From Gammaproteobacteria bacterium (GTDB lineage: Bacteria; Pseudomonadota; Gammaproteobacteria; DSM-26407): 9,079 nucleotides of DNA. The first letter of the stretch is position 1, and every line of letters begins with the position of its first letter. The stretch spans positions 1-9,079 of the forward strand of contig JAQVKR010000076.1 in the NCBI GenBank assembly GCA_028694565.1. Direction: 5' to 3'. Below, piece after piece: positions 6,787 to 9,079 of the stretch. The notes under the pieces are model-generated. The model was not told the DNA's origin. It worked only from the letters and a program-made list of their open reading frames with translations, and ran no database searches. Position numbers and translations under genes: made by a program.

Positions 6787-7038
6787 GGACGCGGGCCGGC
6801 GGCGGCGCTGTCCCCGTTCGCGGAATTTGCCGTTCCACGGCCCCCCGCCCCGCCCGTCCGCCGCCCGTGCATGAACCCGCCGCCCGCGGACGAACCTGAC
6901 GCAGGCGCGGCCTCCCCGGTCACGGACAAATATCAGTTTATATATCGTCGGGTTTCCGACATATTCGCGAACCCGCCATTGCCGCGAATGGAAGCGGGGG
7001 AATGCCGACGCCCGATTTCCGCCCTACCGCCCTGAAAG

Positions 7039-7114
7039 TTATTGATTCATGCATTGCAACATACAAAATACTTATTTCGAAAAACATAATATTTGATTTC
7101 AACGCTGTTCAAAT
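7039..7114 (+). promoter_or_regulatory. Putative AT-rich promoter/operator region of hppA
   Basis: A markedly AT-rich patch about 160-230 bp before the hppA ATG. It offers several possible -10 elements, such as CATAAT (7085-7090) and TACAAA (7062-7067), but no clear -35 at the right spacing. Just downstream, ATTTGA (7091-7096) and TCAAAT (7109-7114) form a 24-bp operator-like dyad with a 12-bp centre. It does not match the FNR consensus (TTGAT-N4-ATCAA) or the CRP consensus. The promoter role is inferred from base composition and position. Confidence 0.35.
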
Positions 7115-7145
7115 GCCCTCTAGGATGCCTGGTGCCAATCGTTTT

Positions 7146-7250
7146 ACCGACTGGGAGTCGGTCCGGTTGTGGCGCAGGACGGTCCTTGATCCGCCCGACT
7201 CCCGGGAACAAAACAGATCCCTGATTCAGCAACGTCAGGGTGCCAGATCT
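7146..7250 (+). promoter_or_regulatory. Structured 5' leader of hppA with competing hairpins
   Basis: Hairpin A is ACCGACT (7146-7152) with AGTCGGT (7156-7162), loop GGG. Hairpin B is GGGAGTCGG (7153-7161) with CCGACTCCC (7195-7203), extendable outward by two pairs. The two share 7153-7162 and so cannot form together. Hairpin C is CCCTGA (7219-7224) with TCAGGG (7235-7240), flanked by AGAT (7215-7218) and ATCT (7247-7250), which can extend the stem across a bulge. Together these look like a leader able to switch conformation just before the hppA ribosome-binding site. It does not match any riboswitch class I can recognise. Confidence 0.4.
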
Positions 7251-7257
7251 TTGATTC
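7214..7257 (+). repeat. 14-bp direct repeat spaced 30 bp upstream of hppA
   Basis: CAGATCCCTGATTC (7214-7227) and CAGATCTTTGATTC (7244-7257) are identical at 12 of 14 positions and start exactly 30 bp apart. The second copy lies just before the hppA ribosome-binding site (7261-7266). Part of each copy also takes part in hairpin C. Confidence 0.6.
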
Positions 7258-7271
7258 GGGGGAGGATTCGA

Positions 7272-9079
7272 ATGGTCATCGGACTGTCGCTGGTGCTTGG
7301 ATGTGCAATCCTGGCGCTGGCCTATGGAGTGTTTACCGCACGCTGGGTCAACGCCCAGCCCGCCGGCGACGAGGCCATGCGCCGCATCGCCCATGCCATC
7401 GAGGTCGGTGCCAGCGCCTATCTCCGACGCCAGTACACCACCATCGGCATGGTCGGCCTGCTGCTGTTCGTCGTCCTGTACGTGCTGCTGGACCCCCCCA
7501 CCGCCTGGGGCTTCGCCATCGGCGCGGTGCTCTCCGGCGCCGCGGGCTTCATCGGCATGAACGTGTCGGTGCGCGCCAACGTGCGCACCACCGAGGCGGC
7601 CAAGCAGGGACTCAACCCGGCCCACCAGGTCGCCTTCCGCGGCGGCGCGGTCACCGGGCTGCTGGTGGTGGGCCTGGCCCTGCTGGGCGTGGGCGGCTAC
7701 TACAGCCTGCTGGCCGCCGGCACCGAGCCCGGCGAGACGGTCCGACTCGCCCCCCTGGTGGGGCTGGCCTTCGGCGGCTCCCTCATCTCCATCTTCGCCC
7801 GGCTCGGCGGCGGCATCTTCACCAAGGGCGCCGACGTGGGCGCGGACCTGGTGGGCAAGGTGGAAGCCGGCATTCCCGAGGACGACCCGCGCAACCCCGC
7901 CGTCATCGCCGACAACGTGGGTGACAACGTGGGCGACTGCGCCGGCATGGCCGCGGACCTGTTCGAGACCTACGCGGTCACCCTCATCGCCACCATGATG
8001 CTGGGCGCGCTGTCCATGGCCGACGCCGGGCCCAATGCCGTCCTCTACCCGCTGGTCCTGGGCGGCGTCTCCATCATCGCCTCCATCGTCGGCACCTTCT
8101 TCGTCTCCGTCGGCCCCGACGGCAAGGTGATGCGCGCCCTCTACCGGGGACTGATCGTGTCCGGCCTGCTCGCCGCGGCGGCCTTCTACCCGGTCACCGC
8201 CTGGCTGATGGGGGATGCCACCGGGTTCTCCGTGGGCGACCTCTACGGTTCGGCGCTGGTGGGCCTGGCCGTGACCGCCGCCATCGTGGTCATCACCGAC
8301 TACTACACCGCCACCGGCTTCCCGCCCGTGCGCCACTTGGCCGCCGCCTCCACCACGGGCCACGCCACCAACATCATCGCCGGGCTGGCGCTGTCCATGC
8401 GCTCCACCGCCGGCCCGCTGCTGGTCATCTGCGCCGGCATCTGGGGCGCCTACGCCCTGGCCGGCCTCTACGGCATCGCGGTGGCGGCAACGGCCATGCT
8501 CTCCATGACCGGCATCGTGGTGGCGACCGACGCCTACGGTCCCATCACCGACAACGCCGGCGGCATCGCCGAGATGGCGGAGCTGCCCAAGGAGATCCGC
8601 AACACCACCGACGCCCTGGACGCGGTGGGCAACACCACCAAGGCGGTCACCAAGGGCTACGCCATCGGCTCGGCCGGCCTCGCGGCCCTGGTGCTGTTCG
8701 CCGACTACACCCGCGAGCTGAGCGTCCACACCGGCGTGCAGACCACCTTCGACCTCTCCAACCACCAGGTGATCATCGGCCTGTTCATCGGCGGGCTCAT
8801 TCCCTACCTGTTCGGCGCCATGGCCATGGAGTCCGTGGGCCGCGCCGCCGGCGCGGTGGTGCGCGAGGTGCGGCGTCAGTTCCGGGACATTCCCGGCATC
8901 ATGGAGCGCACCACCGAGCCCGACTACTCCCGCGCCGTCGACCTGCTCACCAAGTCGGCCATCCGCGAGATGATCGTTCCCTCCCTGCTGCCGGTGGCGG
9001 TCCCGCTGCTGGTGGGCCTGCTGCTGAGCCCCCAGGCGCTGGGCGGCGTCCTCCTCGGCTCCATCGTCACCGGCCTGTT
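7272..9079 (+). CDS. hppA: K+-independent H+-translocating membrane pyrophosphatase HppA (3' truncated by window edge)
   Basis: Integral membrane pyrophosphatase that hydrolyses PPi and pumps H+ out of the cytoplasm. 602 codons are visible; the family is usually about 660-700 residues, so the last membrane segments are missing. The start ATG has GGAGGA (7261-7266) 5 bp upstream and is followed at once by a hydrophobic helix ([20 protein letters not shown]). Substrate-site motifs are intact: [13 protein letters not shown] (D188, D192, K196), then [21 protein letters not shown] (about residues 202-222). Further along are [16 protein letters not shown] and [10 protein letters not shown]. In the last, Lys457 and Thr460 replace the Ala and Gly of K+-dependent enzymes, the established signature of the K+-independent, H+-pumping class. 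Many membrane segments alternate with short loops. It is separated from upstream genes by 523 bp, so it likely has its own promoter. The enzyme conserves energy from biosynthetic PPi and can support growth under low energy or stress. Confidence 0.97.
   Translation, partial: MVIGLSLVLGCAILALAYGVFTARWVNAQPAGDEAMRRIAHAIEVGASAYLRRQYTTIGMVGLLLFVVLYVLLDPPTAWGFAIGAVLSGAAGFIGMNVSVRANVRTTEAAKQGLNPAHQVAFRGGAVTGLLVVGLALLGVGGYYSLLAAGTEPGETVRLAPLVGLAFGGSLISIFARLGGGIFTKGADVGADLVGKVEAGIPEDDPRNPAVIADNVGDNVGDCAGMAADLFETYAVTLIATMMLGALSMADAGPNAVLYPLVLGGVSIIASIVGTFFVSVGPDGKVMRALYRGLIVSGLLAAAAFYPVTAWLMGDATGFSVGDLYGSALVGLAVTAAIVVITDYYTATGFPPVRHLAAASTTGHATNIIAGLALSMRSTAGPLLVICAGIWGAYALAGLYGIAVAATAMLSMTGIVVATDAYGPITDNAGGIAEMAELPKEIRNTTDALDAVGNTTKAVTKGYAIGSAGLAALVLFADYTRELSVHTGVQTTFDLSNHQVIIGLFIGGLIPYLFGAMAMESVGRAAGAVVREVRRQFRDIPGIMERTTEPDYSRAVDLLTKSAIREMIVPSLLPVAVPLLVGLLLSPQALGGVLLGSIVTGL

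Larger units (their letters stand above)
6749..7271. other. 523-bp intergenic region upstream of hppA
   Basis: No credible gene is seen; open frames crossing it are low-complexity shadows. The first part (to about 6926) is very GC-rich, with a weak dyad CGTCCGC/GCGGACG (6855-6861, 6886-6892). From about 6927 to 7120 it contains the AT-rich stretches unique in this window, with several dyads. These are ATAT-C-GTCGG/CCGAC-ATAT (6942-6964, loop GTTT), ATTCGCG/CGCGAAT (6963-6969, 6983-6989) and ATTTGA/TCAAAT (7091-7096, 7109-7114). The last part (7146-7260) looks like a structured leader. Confidence 0.6.

Noticed and set aside
6483..6929. 148-codon - strand frame over the small gene and the GC-rich gap
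   Set aside because: Gly/Arg/Ala-rich low-complexity translation with no recognisable motif; explained by base composition.
7091..7114. FNR or CRP site in the dyad ATTTGA-N12-TCAAAT
   Set aside because: The half-site spacing and sequence do not match TTGAT-N4-ATCAA or TGTGA-N6-TCACA, so only an unnamed dyad is reported.
7047..8765. 572-codon - strand open frame opposite hppA
   Set aside because: Gly/His/Asp/Gln-rich repetitive composition, antisense to an intact, motif-complete hppA.

Overview
This is a GC-rich (estimated by eye at roughly two-thirds G+C) proteobacterial chromosomal segment with every supported gene on the + strand. Gene content suggests a facultatively anaerobic, nitrate-respiring Gammaproteobacterium, possibly a sulfur-oxidising or Ectothiorhodospiraceae-like lineage. 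The pointers are a membrane-bound nitrate reductase very close to enterobacterial NarGHI, a DsrC/TusE-family protein beside it, and a K+-independent proton-pumping pyrophosphatase. The taxonomic placement is inference; no rRNA or other marker is present.

Region 1 (2-5090) is the respiratory nitrate reductase operon narG (5' end missing)-narH-narJ-narI. NarG is the Mo-bisMGD catalytic subunit, NarH the four-cluster Fe-S subunit, NarI the diheme cytochrome b quinol oxidase anchor, and NarJ the assembly chaperone. Electrons run quinol -> NarI hemes -> NarH clusters -> NarG -> nitrate. narH-narJ-narI are tightly packed, each with a clear Shine-Dalgarno. narG and narH are separated by 125 bp that hold an imperfect palindromic GAAGG-type repeat. 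A strong GC hairpin follows narI.

Region 2 (5091-6748) holds a DsrC/TusE-family gene whose product lacks both C-terminal cysteines and in fact has no cysteine at all. A second dyad repeat built from four GGAYAARGG units follows. Next come a class I glutamine amidotransferase-like gene and a 65-residue small protein, probably co-transcribed, closed by a GC-rich stem-loop.

Region 3 (6749-7271) is a 523-bp non-coding stretch. It starts GC-rich, becomes AT-rich (about 6927-7120, the only such patch in the window), and ends in a leader with competing hairpins and a direct repeat with 30-bp spacing. Region 4 (7272 to the window end) is hppA, the membrane proton-translocating pyrophosphatase, cut off by the window edge. 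It carries the Lys/Thr signature of the K+-independent class.

No tRNA, rRNA, CRISPR, transposase or phage gene was seen. The most unusual items are the cysteine-free DsrC homologue directly downstream of nar, the two intergenic dyad repeats, and the hppA leader with mutually exclusive base pairing.
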